Assembly (NCBI RefSeq): GCF_033807575.1
Contig: NC_084714.1
Coordinates: forward strand, 776,501 to 840,500
Reading direction: 5' to 3'
Source: Cydia pomonella
Lineage: Eukaryota > Arthropoda > Insecta > Lepidoptera > Tortricidae
Length of the DNA: 64,000 nt
Both the position numbers and the translations under genes were made by a program. This document shows, in pieces, positions 63,105-64,000 of the stretch (within the stretch, counting starts at the first letter, position 1; the number at the start of each line of letters is the position of its first letter). The notes beneath the pieces were generated by a model. The model worked only from the letters and a program-made list of their open reading frames with translations, did not search any database and was not told the origin of the DNA.

Positions 63105-63745
63105 CAACGAACTGGGTTCCGTAGTTACTCTTCCGTCACAATAAGTTAAACTGGATCTGACCAAGGGATTGTTAAATTGTTAACCAAGGGATGAAACGGT
63201 ACCTTTCACCCGAGTTAAACAAATAGGCAAATTTGCATAATCTTTTTGCGATAGCTCAAAAACAACTAAACTGATCATGTCCGCTATAGTTTTCATTTAA
63301 TGTCTTTCTTAAGCTCTACTTCCACAAATTTTTTCATATTTTTTGGCCCTATGGTTCAAAAGTTAGAGGGGGGGGGACACATTTTTTTTACTTTCGGAGC
63401 GATTATCTCCGAATATATTCAATTTATCAAAAAATGTTTCTTGAAAACCCCTATTAGTTTTGAAAGATCTTTCCAACGATACCCCACACTCTAGGGTTGA
63501 AGCGAAAAAAAAATTTCACCCCCACTTTACGTGTAGGGGAGGTACCCTAAAAACAATTAAATTTTTAGATTTTACTGTACGACTTTGTCGGCTTTATTGA
63601 TTTATATATCCATGCCAACTTTCAGCTTTCTAGCACTAACGACCACGGAGCAAAGCCTCGGACATCAGACAGACAGACAGACAGACAGACAGACGGACAT
63701 GGCGAAACTATAAGGGTTCCTAGTTGACTACGGAACCCTAAAAAA
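63105..63745 (-). repeat. Repeat P, full-length reverse copy
   Basis: GGGTTCCGTAGTTACTCTTC, GATAGCTCAAAAACAACTAA, GTTCAAAAGTTAGAGGGGGG, GTAGGGGAGGTACCCTAAAA, AGCACTAACGACCACGGAGC, a (CAGA)n tract and TTGACTACGGAACCCTAAAA. The centre carries ATTATCTCCGAATATATTCA, kept also at 57020. Confidence 0.85.
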
Positions 63746-63749
63746 GGTA

Positions 63750-64000
63750 ACCAATGTTATGCTCACATAACAGTGTCGACCCAAACGTATTATCTTAATA
63801 CTACTACGGGACTCAGAATCTCTAATTCGTCAAGTTCCTTTGATGTCAGTAACATCCTCACCTCTGACCAAACTTAGACTTTATTGCATTGCAATAAGGC
63901 TTATCTTTAATTAACTGTGTACGTAAGTAAGCGGGTTCACTTTGTACAGCGGTGTGGTTAAATATTAATCAGCTGACTTTACGAGTTGACCTGATTATTA
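63750..64000. other. No gene recognised
   Basis: End of window; nothing identifiable. Confidence 0.35.

Overview
The window looks like gene-poor, transposon-dense nuclear DNA of a moth or butterfly (Lepidoptera). The basis is the repeat content: several non-LTR retrotransposon tails of types I know from Lepidoptera, three tRNA-headed SINE families, a mariner-type transposase relic, a retrotransposon Gag relic with an Arg/Ser-rich head, and many short inverted-repeat elements. There is no operon-like layout, no CRISPR array and no long open frame. Species cannot be read from the sequence, and family names would need a repeat library; letters A-U below are my own labels for repeats that recur in the window or are recognised here.

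Layout. 0-9 kb: Gag pseudogene, LINE 3' end, an intact tRNA-like cloverleaf, a 125-bp tandem array, MITE A, mariner pseudogene. 9-12.7 kb: inverted-repeat elements, one carrying a 52-bp minisatellite, and LINE 3' ends. 14.5-17.7 kb: the most striking structure, a 107-bp hairpin array followed by a 2.7-kb head-to-head (palindromic) array of a 120-bp repeat. 17.7-26.5 kb: MITEs B and C, a possible solo LTR, nested inverted repeats, and an element with 93-bp identical terminal arms. 27-32 kb: a three-copy dispersed direct repeat, a TTAA-flanked element and SINE fragments. 32.7-42.4 kb: at least seven LINE C-terminal remnants. 44.7-45.3 kb: the only convincing host-type gene, a single-exon secreted protein on the minus strand with TATA-like and poly(A) signals. 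46-64 kb: SINEs, MITEs, a 124-bp hairpin array, more LINE ends, and three copies of a dispersed repeat with AGGGTTCCGTAGT ends.

The genes do not form a pathway. The common theme is inverted symmetry: four tandem arrays of 107-125 bp units each contain a dyad, and one array is itself folded into a giant inverted repeat. If transcribed, these would give long or serial RNA hairpins; that is an inference, not something the sequence proves.
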